A DNA stretch of 64,000 nucleotides, from the NCBI RefSeq assembly GCF_000724545.1, contig NZ_JHBV01000008.1, positions 157,712 through 221,711 of the forward strand, written 5' to 3'. The position numbers were made by a program, and so were the translations under genes. The notes below the pieces were generated by a model that had not been told where the DNA came from, ran no database searches, and was given only the letters and a program-made list of their open reading frames with translations. This DNA is from Aureispira sp. CCB-QB1 (GTDB lineage: Bacteria > Bacteroidota > Bacteroidia > Chitinophagales > Saprospiraceae). Below, piece by piece: positions 42,645 through 52,863 of the stretch. Every line of letters begins with the position of its first letter. Position 1 is the stretch's first letter.

Positions 42645-45600
42645 TTAGATTTTCTCTAACTTGAATGTTTTTAAATAGCCATTTTCGTCCAACAATCGTA
42701 GCCAATAAACTCCTGCGGGAAGTGTTGATAACTCAATTATAGCTTTTGTTATTCCAGTCTGGAGTTTCTTTTCCCAAAGCATCTTTCCTACAGCATCATA
42801 TAATTGCAAGAGAGCCTGTTGGTTCAATTTTTCAAAAACAATTACAGAATTCCCCGTAGTTGGGTTAGGCAACACCTCCACATTCCCCCACACATCATCA
42901 AACTCTATTGCCCGAATATCTGAATATTCAAAAGCGCCGTTCTTATCAATCATTTTTAAGCGATAATAATTAACACCAGCTGTTGGGTTTTCGTGCACAT
43001 ATAAATATTGGTTATTTGTAGAAAATAGTTGATTGTTTTCCGTAGTCACCGTTCCTATTTTTGAAAAGCTTAATGTTTTCTCATTGCTCCATTCTACCTC
43101 AAAATGGCTTCTATCCAAATTAGCATTTGTTTCCCATGTTATTTCTGAGGTCATCTCTTTTTCTCCTTTTTGAACATTGAACAACAATAGTTCTAAAGGT
43201 AAAACGGCAACATTCATCCTCGGTACAGTTAAGGTAATTGGAGCACCAGCATAAACAAGTTCTTGATATCCATAAATCAATTCATCGCCAGTATTGGGCA
43301 GATTGATCACAATCCTACTTCCTCCATTCGCTAATGCTGTAACAATAGCCACTTCTCCTGCAATGGTATCAAATCCATGAATCTCCGTATGATAGGTACC
43401 TGGCATTAGATTTAGCGAAACTTCTAGTTCTATTGAAGAATTATTAATATCATGCATAGGATCACTTACTGTCAATTGAATGTCATTTACCCCCTCTTTT
43501 TCGAGAATTAATGCCGCCTTATTGGCACGAATCCAAGTACTTTGCGTATTGTCTAAAAATGCAGTATCGGCTGCGTAGAAGGCTACCTCTGCCACCTTAT
43601 TGGCATGATTGTATACAGCATGACATCTCCCCTCTTTTATTTCAATATAATTGTCTGCCAAATATTGATTCATAATGAATGGCATGCTATCTTTTACAAC
43701 ATCTCCCACTAATACATAATGGTAGCCATTGAGCGTTGTCTGATTAGGTGTCGTTCCGTGCCCTATGGCTATAATAAAATTATCACTAGCCCCACCTAAT
43801 GTTGGATTAATATGCGTCCCCGTTTTTATCAATAAATCTTGATTCGTTTTCGGAAAGATTAGGTATCCCTTATTATCATGGTGCAACCAAGTCGGTCCCG
43901 TCATAGTTAACGTCAGATTATGACTAGCAGTATGTGGCAAACTAACTTCTGGAGCACTATTAACAGAGTAATAAATGGTTGTATCCTGCTTAGACTGGTC
44001 TACACAAGTAACTATTTCTAAACCTTGTCCAGCACTCTTTCTCAATATATTTGAACCTATTGCTGTTCCCCAACCATTCACCATATGATAGGACTTATTA
44101 GCCTTGGCTATAGCGTAAGAAGGAACATTTCCACTAGTAATGTTAAAGCCAAGATCTGACATTCCAGGAGCTGGATCATACAAGTGTGCGGCCATTGCTT
44201 GTTCCCCGTCTGCAACAACGCCAGAATGAGCACTAAGCCCTGGTCCTGCCAATGAAGCACGTCCAGTCGGCATAGCATCCGTTCGCCACTCCTCTGTAAC
44301 CCCTGGTAAGATGTGCCAATCGTATTCATCTAACACTGCTTTAGTGTATTCTGCCCCATCTACTCTTAGCTGAAAAACACCACTACCAGCATGCCAAGAA
44401 CGTCTTATAGATCCAAAATCTTCTGCACCTGCAGATCGAGTTGATTTTTGGCGAACAGAGAAAAAGAAGTTTTTCATATTATTTTCTCTCCTGTGCACTA
44501 AATAATGAGCATTCCAAAAAGCTACAGAACTGTTTTGCTGTTGTGAGTTGTTATTTAAGGCATTTTTTAAAGCAACTAAAACGGCTTCATTTTGAATCAC
44601 TGTTGAAGGCAGTTTATTAGCAATTAATTTGTTGGATTGAGCAACTATTTTTCCAATTGTAAACCCTCTCATATCAGAACTAAAGCTCCTACCTGCTACA
44701 ACATAATCCAACTGTTGCTTGTAAATTATATGCGGATAAGTGTACTTAATAAGATCCGTAAAAAACTGATAGGTTGAATTTCCAAAGGGATAAGGAGTTT
44801 CTTTAAAATATTCAATTGCATAATTGGTTAGGGAAGCCCATTCGAATCCATATGCAAATAAAGCTACATCAGAAGCCCCATAAGCACTATGATGGGTAAT
44901 TGTCCCATCAGGATGAAATCCTGATTGTGCATATTGGTAAGTTTTGCAGTAAATTTTAGTACACCAGTGTCTCAGATCCAAAATAATGCCTCTTGGACTC
45001 CATCCTTTGGACAAAGTTAAGCCTGCAAAAGGAGTTCCATTATTCCAATCATCATACCAATAAGGAACATACGTCATAGGACGATTGTAATCTGCCCAAA
45101 TAACTCCCATCGCCATTAAAGAACGCATTCGGTGGTGAATATTGGCATCAGCCCAAGCCCCTTCATTCCGACTCGTATCAGCAATATCACGCCATCGGCT
45201 ATTATTAATCATCGCACGACGAGTAGGCACCAAAGAAAGATAATGTTGATAGAATCGGTAAATGGACTCTTGCAAAGCAATAGCATCAGGATTATTATTA
45301 TGAATATCAGCAATTACATGATCCATCACTTGTACTAAAGGAGCTCCTAAGGCATCAACCAATACCCATTGATGCGTTGTTGTACCTACACTCAATCTCC
45401 CGTGACTAAACCTCAAGCCATGATAACCATCTCCAATTGCACTCCCTATAGGATTGCTAATATCATCTCCAAATATCGGCAAATAGTTCATATAATAACG
45501 AGCTGCCTTATAAATCGCTTGCCGAAGACTTGCTGATTGATAATGAGTTGAGTTTTGATTGGCATAGGCATAGCCCATCGCTCCGATATGCTTTGCCATA

Positions 45601-46235
45601 TCCTTCAGTTTGTTATCCAAACCTGAGGTATTTTCAGGGAGCGCACTATACAAATTATTAACGGAAGTAATCATCCCATTGTTTAAGTTAACCTCTGTAA
45701 TTAAGGATTGTATGGCAACATCGCTCAACGTAAACCGCCCATAAAGTCGGCTATTACTAATTGTTTCTGCTTTGTAATACTCAAATAGTTTTTCCCACGT
45801 TGTTGTATCTACAATATGCACTGTAATTTGTTGAGAAGCTAAAACTTGTTGGTTGTTTTTTAAGGAAATAGTTAGGTTATAACTTGTTGGTAAAGTCGGA
45901 GTTGTCTGACCGTTTTTTATAGAAAGCTCCCCTATCAATAAGCCTTGCATTTTTCCAACAGTATCCCATTTGTTAGTTAAATCAAAAAGCCCTGAAGGGT
46001 CGGTGGTCAGCTCAAAATTATATCCAACAGGAACAGGTGTCACCAATACGTCTTTGTTTCTCTTTAAATGTATTTTACCTGTTACAACACTACCTGCAGG
46101 AGAGCTAGTTTTAATATCAAAATAATCTGCAAAAATCACTTCTTGACTGTATCCAGAACAAGCCAATAGTACAAAAAATAGAATCCCTATATTTCTTTTT
46201 GGCCAAAGAAAAAGTATACACGATTTCAGTCTCAT
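42645..46235 (-). CDS. Polysaccharide lyase family 8 protein with T9SS sorting domain
   Basis: 1196 residues. Signal peptide near residues 15-32 (LFFVLLACSGYSQ). The catalytic part matches PL8 lyases (chondroitin AC, hyaluronate, xanthan): an (alpha/alpha) toroid with NEGAWADANIHHRM, WSPRGIILD, and the catalytic segment DGTITHHSAYG (His448, His449, Tyr452), then anti-parallel beta domains with EYDWHILPGVTEEW. The last 85 residues are a type A T9SS C-terminal domain (VEVLPNPTTGNSVIVFEK ... LPAGVYWLRLLDENG.LKTFKLEKI), directing secretion and surface attachment. It degrades acidic polysaccharides by beta-elimination; which one is not clear. Confidence 0.93.
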   Translation of the reverse strand: MRLKSCILFLWPKRNIGILFFVLLACSGYSQEVIFADYFDIKTSSPAGSVVTGKIHLKRNKDVLVTPVPVGYNFELTTDPSGLFDLTNKWDTVGKMQGLLIGELSIKNGQTTPTLPTSYNLTISLKNNQQVLASQQITVHIVDTTTWEKLFEYYKAETISNSRLYGRFTLSDVAIQSLITEVNLNNGMITSVNNLYSALPENTSGLDNKLKDMAKHIGAMGYAYANQNSTHYQSASLRQAIYKAARYYMNYLPIFGDDISNPIGSAIGDGYHGLRFSHGRLSVGTTTHQWVLVDALGAPLVQVMDHVIADIHNNNPDAIALQESIYRFYQHYLSLVPTRRAMINNSRWRDIADTSRNEGAWADANIHHRMRSLMAMGVIWADYNRPMTYVPYWYDDWNNGTPFAGLTLSKGWSPRGIILDLRHWCTKIYCKTYQYAQSGFHPDGTITHHSAYGASDVALFAYGFEWASLTNYAIEYFKETPYPFGNSTYQFFTDLIKYTYPHIIYKQQLDYVVAGRSFSSDMRGFTIGKIVAQSNKLIANKLPSTVIQNEAVLVALKNALNNNSQQQNSSVAFWNAHYLVHRRENNMKNFFFSVRQKSTRSAGAEDFGSIRRSWHAGSGVFQLRVDGAEYTKAVLDEYDWHILPGVTEEWRTDAMPTGRASLAGPGLSAHSGVVADGEQAMAAHLYDPAPGMSDLGFNITSGNVPSYAIAKANKSYHMVNGWGTAIGSNILRKSAGQGLEIVTCVDQSKQDTTIYYSVNSAPEVSLPHTASHNLTLTMTGPTWLHHDNKGYLIFPKTNQDLLIKTGTHINPTLGGASDNFIIAIGHGTTPNQTTLNGYHYVLVGDVVKDSMPFIMNQYLADNYIEIKEGRCHAVYNHANKVAEVAFYAADTAFLDNTQSTWIRANKAALILEKEGVNDIQLTVSDPMHDINNSSIELEVSLNLMPGTYHTEIHGFDTIAGEVAIVTALANGGSRIVINLPNTGDELIYGYQELVYAGAPITLTVPRMNVAVLPLELLLFNVQKGEKEMTSEITWETNANLDRSHFEVEWSNEKTLSFSKIGTVTTENNQLFSTNNQYLYVHENPTAGVNYYRLKMIDKNGAFEYSDIRAIEFDDVWGNVEVLPNPTTGNSVIVFEKLNQQALLQLYDAVGKMLWEKKLQTGITKAIIELSTLPAGVYWLRLLDENGYLKTFKLEKI

Positions 46236-47218
46236 AGTATGTATGTTTGTGTGTTAATGAATTAGTTATAAATAAATTATTATAGTTCATCTTATTAGGA
46301 GTCAAAAAAACATCCCTACAACATTCACAAAACACCTAGTCATACCCTGCTTTTGCACAAAAGAAACAAGCTGGATAAAACAATCTATTTTTAATCACTC
46401 CATTCAGGAAGATTTATGTCATTTTTTATCATTGAAACTAAATACTTATGCTTTTCACAACTCAATAATTAAAACCGTTTTATTTTATGAGCTCCTCTAA
46501 CTTTGAAACAACCGCTTCTCAAAGTGTACAATAAATAAAACTATTGCTCATTTCTACTAATTTATCTTTAGTACGAAATAAGCACTTTTAATTTTCACTA
46601 AGTCTACATTATATACCTTACTATAGAACACAAAACAATGGAAAAAGAAGCTCTTTTGTTGCTTCTCGTGTTAAAGCATTTGCCAATAACATGGAGTTAA
46701 ATCATCGAGGGGGAAATTTTAATTGCTTTGTTTTGCCGTTCTTTTGATTGATTATTGGCAAGATTTTGATGTGTTTAACAAAAAACAAGTTTTTTGTTTT
46801 TATCAATATACTCAAAGCTACAATTTTTTTCTGTAAATCATAGATTTAAGGCGACAAAAGACAATGATTATCATAACTCTTTCGCAAAGAGAATAATGAT
46901 TGCTGATCAAGGTGCAGATCAGTAATCCCATCTGAAATTTAATATAAAAGATACTACACAAAATCGTACAAAAGTAAGCTATCAAACTTGCTTTCAAGCA
47001 TTTTATAGTGTATTTTTAGAATTCTCTTTTACTAAAAATAGAGGGCTATTTATTTGTTTTTAGGGCTTTACGAAAGAGGAGCTTTTTTTATTCTAATTAT
47101 TGAAAATTGCATCTGCAAAAATTAAATCTATTTTCCTTGTATATACTTAATTTAAGTGATAAGTTTGATAGCACAATTGAGCAAAATCAATGAATTTTTT
47201 AAAGTCAAAAAACACGTT
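46236..47218. other. Long gene-free stretch
   Basis: About 980 bases upstream of the polysaccharide lyase (minus) and the membrane helical protein (plus). No frame here is convincing; a 20-codon frame at 46638 is probably chance. Near 47061 the string TAGGGCTTTACGAAAGAGGAGCTTTTTTTATTCTAA (in parts) resembles the repeats near 49950 and 54460. The rest is AT-rich, with no recognised promoter or RNA. Confidence 0.5.
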
Positions 47219-47809
47219 ATGGAATTTTTCGCTAAAATAAAATGGACTGTAAGTATTCTTTTGGTCTTCTTCATTGTACTCATTACGAACTTGATCGATC
47301 GAAACAACTTTAATCGATTAAGTTACTCCGTCACTACTATATACGAAGATAGACTTGTTGCAAGTGATTTGCTCTTTGAGATGTCAAAAATTATTCAAGA
47401 AAAAGAAATTGCAGTTATAACCTTAGACACCATTTTTTTTACAAAACAAAATGATAAATACAGTCAGGAGTTAAACCAACTAATAGGGAAATATGCTCTT
47501 ACTAAATTGACTCAAAAAGAGAAGTTTATTTTCCAACTACTACAAGAAGAAATTACAGTTCTCAATCAAAAAGAGAAGTCCTTTGATAATGTAGCAAACA
47601 ATGAGCTTTTTAAAAGTATCCAAAAAATTGATCAACATTTATATGACTTGTCAAAAATTCAATTGCAGGAAGGAAGACGGCAAGTTTTTATTAGCGAAAA
47701 AGCCAAAGGTATCATTAATCTTTTTACTCAAAGTGAAATTATTTTCTTAGTTATCATGGCTGTACTAATTCAGGTTATTATTTTATACAAACCTAAAGAA
47801 GGAGAATAA
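47219..47809 (+). CDS. Membrane protein with four-helix-bundle sensor domain
   Basis: 196 residues from the ATG at 47219; the frame also reads from GTG at 47156. An N-terminal transmembrane helix (SILLVFFIVLITNLI) and a C-terminal one (SEIIFLVIMAVLIQVIILY) bracket a periplasmic alpha-helical domain of about 140 residues (VTTIYEDRLVASDLLFEM is the signature of the MCP 4HB sensor). Chemoreceptor signalling parts are absent, so it is a sensor domain without an output, probably partnering another protein or truncated. A repeat resembling those upstream of 50094 and 54636 lies just before it. Confidence 0.75.
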   Translation: MEFFAKIKWTVSILLVFFIVLITNLIDRNNFNRLSYSVTTIYEDRLVASDLLFEMSKIIQEKEIAVITLDTIFFTKQNDKYSQELNQLIGKYALTKLTQKEKFIFQLLQEEITVLNQKEKSFDNVANNELFKSIQKIDQHLYDLSKIQLQEGRRQVFISEKAKGIINLFTQSEIIFLVIMAVLIQVIILYKPKEGE

Positions 47810-47896
47810 AAACTTTCTATTATGGACGAGAAACAAAAGCACTAAATGATGTCATATTTTAGCAATCATTAATATTATAATCCATAAAAACATAAA

Positions 47897-48724
47897 ATGA
47901 AAATTACAGAAATACAACATACCTGTGATAATTTTTTTTTTAATGGAGATGCTACTTCTCCCGAAAATTATGTAATAATAAATGATCATTTTGAAGTATT
48001 CAGAAATGGTAGAATCATCCAGTTAGACTCTGAGTGTTCATTGGGTTTTCCTATTCTAAAAGTAATTTCTCCTGAACAGTTCATATTAGTCGATGCCGAA
48101 AAACCATATACATCCAAAAATGAAGAACCTAATGCTTGGATAATTAATAATTCTGGCAAAGTTGAAAAAGAATTAAACTTGGGTAGTGTACATAAGATAG
48201 TCGCAACCAAAAATTATATTATTTGCTCGTATACAGATGCTCAACTATTCACAAATTTTAAATATGCTCAAAATGGGCTTGTAGTTTTTGACAAAAACGG
48301 TCAAAGTCAATTTGAATACTATAGAGATGTAGATTTATCTAAAAATCCTCGCTGGCTTGAGAACTATGCTTTTTTAAAGAAAAATGAAACTACTATCTAT
48401 TATTTTCCTTTTGATCTTTCAGCAATCGTTGAATTTAGTTTAGTCGATTTTTCTTCTAAGGTTCTCTTCTATCTTCCTCAAATAAATGGTTTCCCATTTT
48501 TACCTAAAGCCTTTTCTAAAAAAGGAGATGATTGGTATTTCATCATTCCTGAAAAAGAACAAGACAATTCAAAAGTTTTAAAACTAGACACAAAAAATAA
48601 CTTAGAAGAAATTGGGACGTGTTGCTTTTCTCACTTCCCCAAAGGAATGATTGGAGGGAAATTTTTTGTTCCATTTTCTGGAGGACTAGGAAGTCAGAAA
48701 AAATGCCAATTTATTGAGGTCTAG
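47897..48724 (+). CDS. Cytoplasmic protein of unknown function, possible beta-propeller
   Basis: 275 residues without signal peptide. Repeating beta-strand blocks of about 40 residues (FEVFRNGRIIQLDSEC, NAWIINNSGKVEKELNLG, GLVVFDKNGQSQFEYYRD, SKVLFYLPQINGFPFLP, SKVLKLDTKNNLEEIG) suggest a small propeller-like fold. No enzymatic motif recognised. It is followed directly by an IS3 remnant, so it may be part of a region of genome decay or mobility. Confidence 0.7.
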   Translation: MKITEIQHTCDNFFFNGDATSPENYVIINDHFEVFRNGRIIQLDSECSLGFPILKVISPEQFILVDAEKPYTSKNEEPNAWIINNSGKVEKELNLGSVHKIVATKNYIICSYTDAQLFTNFKYAQNGLVVFDKNGQSQFEYYRDVDLSKNPRWLENYAFLKKNETTIYYFPFDLSAIVEFSLVDFSSKVLFYLPQINGFPFLPKAFSKKGDDWYFIIPEKEQDNSKVLKLDTKNNLEEIGTCCFSHFPKGMIGGKFFVPFSGGLGSQKKCQFIEV

Positions 48725-48774
48725 ATTTTTTTCTTTATCATCATCAGATCTGACCAAGACAATGCATATTTTAG

Positions 48775-49026
48775 AATGTATTTATTGAGCGGCTCTGGTG
48801 GTCGGTTAAATATGAAAATGCTTATATTTATGAGTACAAAGATGGAAAAGCACTTTATCTAGGTTTGGAGAAGTACTTCCAATACTATAATTTTGAACGT
48901 AGACATGCTGGCATAGACCATCATTTGCCAAGCAACCGATATTTTTCTTCCAAAAACACCCCTCTTTTTTATGAGGGCGATTTGCAAGAAAAATATCTAC
49001 AGAATATTCATTACAAATCAGCTTAA
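48775..49026 (+). pseudogene. IS3-family transposase (orfB) C-terminal remnant
   Basis: The 83-codon frame from AAT at 48775 to TAA at 49026 reads NVFIERLWWSVKYENAY, then a helix, then YFQYYNFERRHAGIDHHLPSNRYF. This is the last part of the DDE domain of IS3-family (IS150-type) transposases, whose canonical sequence is NVFIERLWRSIKYE...YYNxERxHxxLGxxTP. The glutamate of DDE is in FIERLW. There is no upstream transposase, since the rest is missing and a stop (TAG) precedes the frame. It ends overlapping the stop codon of the convergent gene at 49018. Confidence 0.9.
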
Positions 49027-49524
49027 ACGGGTCCTAAGGATAGGGTACTCCGCACACTTACCTGTATTAAACTTATGGGGAATCAACCTAGTTACTCCTA
49101 ACGCTTCAAATTTGTGCGATGTTGCTTTTTGATCTATAGTTAAATAAACAATTTTATGCTCTCTAGTAGTATAAAATATAGACGAATGGCGACGACTTTT
49201 AGCATTATTATTTTCATAATCCAAATCCATCTGGATTGCGTAAAAATTTTTATCAAGTTTTTCTATACCAACTCCATCTAACTTATATCCTTCCATTTCA
49301 ATTATCAAAACATCCTCTATATTAGCACTAGGTTTATAAACCTTCACCATTTCAAGTTCAATCTTAAGCTCATATTCAAGAAAATTATTTTTAGATTTAG
49401 AAATTTCTAAATTCCATTCAATCATTTTTGAAGGAAAATGACTTAATCGAATCCCCTTATCACATTGAGCAATTATCATTACTGGGAGAAGGAAAAACAA
49501 TGACAATAACAAAATCCTGCCCAT
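49018..49524 (-). CDS. Secreted protein of unknown function
   Basis: 168 residues from the ATG at 49524, which begins a good signal peptide (RILLLSLFFLLPVMIIAQ); an upstream frame to 49578 lacks a signal. The mature part has many charged residues and two Cys (QCDKGIR, GKCAEYP). No family recognised. Its 3' end overlaps the IS3 remnant by nine bases. Confidence 0.7.
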   Translation of the reverse strand: MGRILLLSLFFLLPVMIIAQCDKGIRLSHFPSKMIEWNLEISKSKNNFLEYELKIELEMVKVYKPSANIEDVLIIEMEGYKLDGVGIEKLDKNFYAIQMDLDYENNNAKSRRHSSIFYTTREHKIVYLTIDQKATSHKFEALGVTRLIPHKFNTGKCAEYPILRTRLS

Positions 49525-50093
49525 AATTTGTGCTTGTTGGTTATTATTGATAAATAAAGTAAAAAATGTATTATTCATTAGTTCTTGTTTTTCATTAGCA
49601 TTATAAAAATCAGATTTTTATAGTACATCATTTTTTTTTTATTTGGAGGTTTTGATTTCCGAAAGTTATCGTGTTTTAGCCATTCATATATTTACAGTAA
49701 GGGTCGTTTCACTTAGTTTAGCTAGATCGCTTCTTTTATAATAATCTTAGAATTCTTAATAAAAGACCTAAAATTATACAGATAAATTGCGTATACCGTT
49801 AAGTTATATAGTTTGGGCATACAACTTGTAGCCTACGAAATCAAGCGATAGACAAGGACAAAACTTCAGAACAATAAACCAATTTCTTTGAGTAATCATT
49901 CAGAAAATTTCGGGCAATTTCTGTTCCGCTAAAAACTGAGTGTATGTGCCTATTTTAAAGGGCTTACGAAGAAGGCATTTTTTAAATTATGACTGTTAGA
50001 GTGGAATCTTCATTAAAAATAGTGTATATTTAACTAATACTAATGTTTAACACCACTTCATGTGTGTAAATACTTTACAAAAAACTCCAATTA
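49525..50093. other. Gene-free stretch with dispersed repeats
   Basis: About 570 bases. 49758-49800 (AATAAAAGACCTAAAATTATA and further) resembles 59441-59482. 49929-49990 (CTAAAAACTGAGTGTATGTG and further, then GGCTTACGAAGAAGG) resembles 54435-54500. Beyond these, no gene or terminator was recognised. Confidence 0.5.
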
Positions 50094-50990
50094 ATGAAAA
50101 AGTGTAATTATTGCTTCCCAAAGTCTATTCTATTGTTTTCTTTGCTTCTATTCTCGTATTCTATTTTTGCCCAGTCATACGAAAAAACTTTAATCCCTCA
50201 AAAAAAATGGACTGTTAGACATACAACCCATCACGGTGGACTGTCGAGTTTTTGGGATGAGTTCCAAGTTTTAAACTGTGATACCGTTATTAACTCCAAA
50301 CATTATTATCATCTTTATAACGCTAATAACATCTCAAGTGGTCTATATGGTTATCTGCGAGAAGACACCATAAATAAAAAAATATATTTCATGGCTCCTA
50401 GTAGCACAACGGAAACACTTTTTATTGACTACTCTTTAAACGTTGGAGATAGTATCTATTATACTGGTTTTGATACTCCTGCCTACACCAAAGTAGTACA
50501 TATTGACACCATGTTTATTGCTCAAAAGAACAGACGAGTACTACATTTTGAAGGATATGGTTCGGGCAATCATTATTTAAAGTTCGTAGAAGGAGTTGGA
50601 GATTATTATAGAGGTTTAAATATGAATTCTAGCTCTTCTGTTGTCGCTGGATATAAATACGTTAGCCAAGTTAATTCAAATACAAATATTACTTGCGATA
50701 GTATTCAATCATTAACTAATGTTACCAATATAGAACCAATTTCATCAACAAGCGAAATAAAAATTAAACATTATCCTATTCCTGTTACTCAAAACTTGAC
50801 AATAGAAGTAGAAAATCCTAAAAAATCCCTTTATCAAATAGAGGTATACAATCTTATTGGGGAATTACTATTGGAAAAGAAAATTTCGCCTAACGACACG
50901 TTAAATCTTGAAACACTAGATGCAGGTCTTTATATTTTAGTTCTTGAAAATTCCCAAACATTCAAAATAGTAAAGCAACATCAGAAATAG
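50094..50990 (+). CDS. Secreted protein with T9SS sorting domain
   Basis: 298 residues. Signal peptide (LLFSLLLFSYSIFAQ). The N-terminal 190 residues are unassigned. The C-terminal about 75 residues are a type A T9SS CTD (IKHYPIPVTQNLTIEV, then YQIEVYNLIGELLLEK, then LDAGLYILVLENSQTFKIVK), so the protein is exported to the cell surface or medium by T9SS. Function of the N-terminal part unknown. Terminated by a perfect hairpin at 51003. Confidence 0.88.
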   Translation: MKKCNYCFPKSILLFSLLLFSYSIFAQSYEKTLIPQKKWTVRHTTHHGGLSSFWDEFQVLNCDTVINSKHYYHLYNANNISSGLYGYLREDTINKKIYFMAPSSTTETLFIDYSLNVGDSIYYTGFDTPAYTKVVHIDTMFIAQKNRRVLHFEGYGSGNHYLKFVEGVGDYYRGLNMNSSSSVVAGYKYVSQVNSNTNITCDSIQSLTNVTNIEPISSTSEIKIKHYPIPVTQNLTIEVENPKKSLYQIEVYNLIGELLLEKKISPNDTLNLETLDAGLYILVLENSQTFKIVKQHQK

Positions 50991-51002
50991 AAAAGTGAGA
51001 GT

Positions 51003-51045
51003 GGAGATTGTCAAAAAATGGACTCCAAGTTCTTTGACAATCTCC
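51003..51045 (+). terminator. Perfect 13-bp hairpin after T9SS gene
   Basis: GGAGATTGTCAAA and TTTGACAATCTCC, separated by 17 bases, begin 13 bases after the stop codon. The stem is perfect but no T-run follows, so termination is likely yet not certain. Confidence 0.6.
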
Positions 51046-51210
51046 ATAGCTTGCAAAGAATTGAGATAAAAAATTATCCCTTCCGCACCAAAAAAGTAAT
51101 AATTTAAAGAGCTAATAAAGTAAAAAAGAAAATAAATTAAGTTTATTAAAACATACCATTATCCAGCATAAATGTGAACATTACTTCATTAAAGAAAAAT
51201 ACCTCATTCT

Positions 51211-51915
51211 GTGAAAATATTGATTCCTCTACTATCAATCTTTGTTATATTTTCATCTTGCTCTCTAAAAAAATGGGTTTTTCTTAATGAAAAGAAATTT
51301 TGTGTTCAAGAATGTACAAATTTCTATGATGAAATACCAGTAAACGAAACTGCTTATTTTGACGAAGATAAATTAGACTATTGTTCTCCTTTTATTTTTA
51401 AGGCAGATTCTATTATATATCAAAAAGATACAGTTTTTAATTTTATCAGAAATATCCAATTGCAAAAGCTATTAATCAAAACTAAATTTAAATTTCATGA
51501 GTTTGTTGGGTTTGCAGGATCCTATGCTGGAGTTAGTAAAAATAAAATTTCTTTTCCTATATACATCTCAAATAAAATAGACTCTACTATCCATAAAAAA
51601 CTCAGAACTTGGATAATAACAGAACAAAAAGCCCCTTTCATAGAAGTGATATCTAAAGGAAGTAACAGGTTCTTTAAAATTTATGAAAAAGATTGGGATA
51701 TCTATATTTTAAAAAATTATGCTCTTTTTATCAATTCTAAAAATCTACCATATAGAGAAAATGGAGCTATTAGTTGTGGCATTACCAGAGGAAGAATGTC
51801 TTTCTATCTAGAAGGACTAACCATTTTTGAACCTCTTTCTAAATTATATTTAAAAGCAAGTCAGTTTCAAAATGCAGTTTTAAATAAGGAAGATGTTTTA
51901 AAACTCTATAAATAA
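51211..51915 (+). CDS. Lipoprotein of unknown function
   Basis: 234 residues starting with GTG at 51211; the lipobox FSSCS (Cys17) follows directly and supports the start. The mature protein has a Cys-containing N-terminal part (KKFCVQECTN) and later ISCGITRG. No domain recognised. It runs in the same direction as the next secreted protein after 89 bases. Confidence 0.7.
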   Translation: MKILIPLLSIFVIFSSCSLKKWVFLNEKKFCVQECTNFYDEIPVNETAYFDEDKLDYCSPFIFKADSIIYQKDTVFNFIRNIQLQKLLIKTKFKFHEFVGFAGSYAGVSKNKISFPIYISNKIDSTIHKKLRTWIITEQKAPFIEVISKGSNRFFKIYEKDWDIYILKNYALFINSKNLPYRENGAISCGITRGRMSFYLEGLTIFEPLSKLYLKASQFQNAVLNKEDVLKLYK

Positions 51916-52004
51916 AAACGCAATGATCCGTAGAATTATAATAAATAGTTTATTCTCTAGAATTAGTTCTAAAAACACAAAAAATTAAACTAAGAAAAAC
52001 CTTC

Positions 52005-52661
52005 ATGAAAATAATTATTTCAATCCTAGCATTTATATGCTTTCTAAATACTGTTCAGTCTCAAAATTTGGTTCAAATTCAAAAAGCTCACGATTGGTTA
52101 TTTGTAAACTTCAATAATCGTCTCTACCTGCACTCTAAAAAAATTCCTATCAATAAGATAAAATTAAACGCTTATGGTTGTGAAATAAAAAATCTAAAGC
52201 CCGATGGTTCATTTATCCTCTGCCCCAAAAGAAAAGGAAAAATTGCTCTGGAAGTTTACCAAAAAGAAAATAATGACTCTAGATTAATTCAGGAAAACTT
52301 CTTCACAGTAAAAGACCTTCCTCAACCTATTGCTCACTTAGGAAGCTTAGGAAAATTGAATGAAAAACACGAAATGAAATCAGGGCAATTTAAAGCTTCA
52401 AAAAAAATTATCGTTGAACTTATAAATTACGATTTCGATATACAGTTTACTATAGAAAGTTATACCATTGCTATCATCCGAAAAAACAAACTTGTCTACT
52501 TTAAAGATTGTGAAGGGGCAGCACTAAACATGGAAGAAATTTCAAAACACATAAAAGTGAGTGAAAGAATCTTAATCACAAATATTAAATTTAAATCTCA
52601 ATACCACCAATACAAATTAGCAACTCCATTAGATATACAAATAAAAAATAACTGCAACTAA
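52005..52661 (+). CDS. Secreted GldM C-terminal-domain-like protein
   Basis: 218 residues, signal peptide ending VQSQ (about residue 20). The second half has LPQPIAHLGSLGKLNEKHEMK, GQFKASKKIIVELINYDFDIQFTIESYTI, matching the immunoglobulin-like D2/D3 units of GldM, the T9SS motor protein (there PLPxPxAxVG...GG.i and NFDFDVKFxV). N-terminal transmembrane helix of GldM is missing, so this is a free periplasmic or exported domain. The stop codon lies within the left end of an attC-like element, so this gene is the last before the cassette array. Confidence 0.7.
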   Translation: MKIIISILAFICFLNTVQSQNLVQIQKAHDWLFVNFNNRLYLHSKKIPINKIKLNAYGCEIKNLKPDGSFILCPKRKGKIALEVYQKENNDSRLIQENFFTVKDLPQPIAHLGSLGKLNEKHEMKSGQFKASKKIIVELINYDFDIQFTIESYTIAIIRKNKLVYFKDCEGAALNMEEISKHIKVSERILITNIKFKSQYHQYKLATPLDIQIKNNCN

Positions 52662-52816
52662 TACGGCTATATATAATTATCCCATGTTTGGGGCTAAAGC
52701 TAAAAGTTCAAGGCTTTTGTGAGACTACCGCAAAATCGTAGATTTTGCTTTACGATTAGCTATATTTCTGAGCGCACGACTTGTGGTACTTCATATAATA
52801 TATCAATACGTTATCT
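52652..52816 (+). repeat. Long attC-like site A
   Basis: About 165 bases, similar to the two long attC-like sites at 62309 and 63765: shared CGGCTATATATA (near 52664), GCAAAATC-GTA-GATTTTGC hairpin (52730-52748), and ACTTGTGG near the right end. The right end carries GTTATCT (52810-52816), an R'-like core. Left R'' would be in CTGCAACTAAT and is imperfect. Its cassette start and end partners were not found, so site A is a degraded or boundary site. Confidence 0.6.
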
Positions 52817-52863
52817 ACAATTACACATTAATAAAATTAACTTACACACAAAAACAAATAAGC

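Noticed and set aside
46638..46700. 20-codon frame in the gap upstream of the polysaccharide lyase
   Set aside because: Too short and without similarity to any transposase or small-protein family I can recognise.
52783..52863. Upstream extension of the LRR gene
   Set aside because: It runs through the attC-like site A and has no LRR character.
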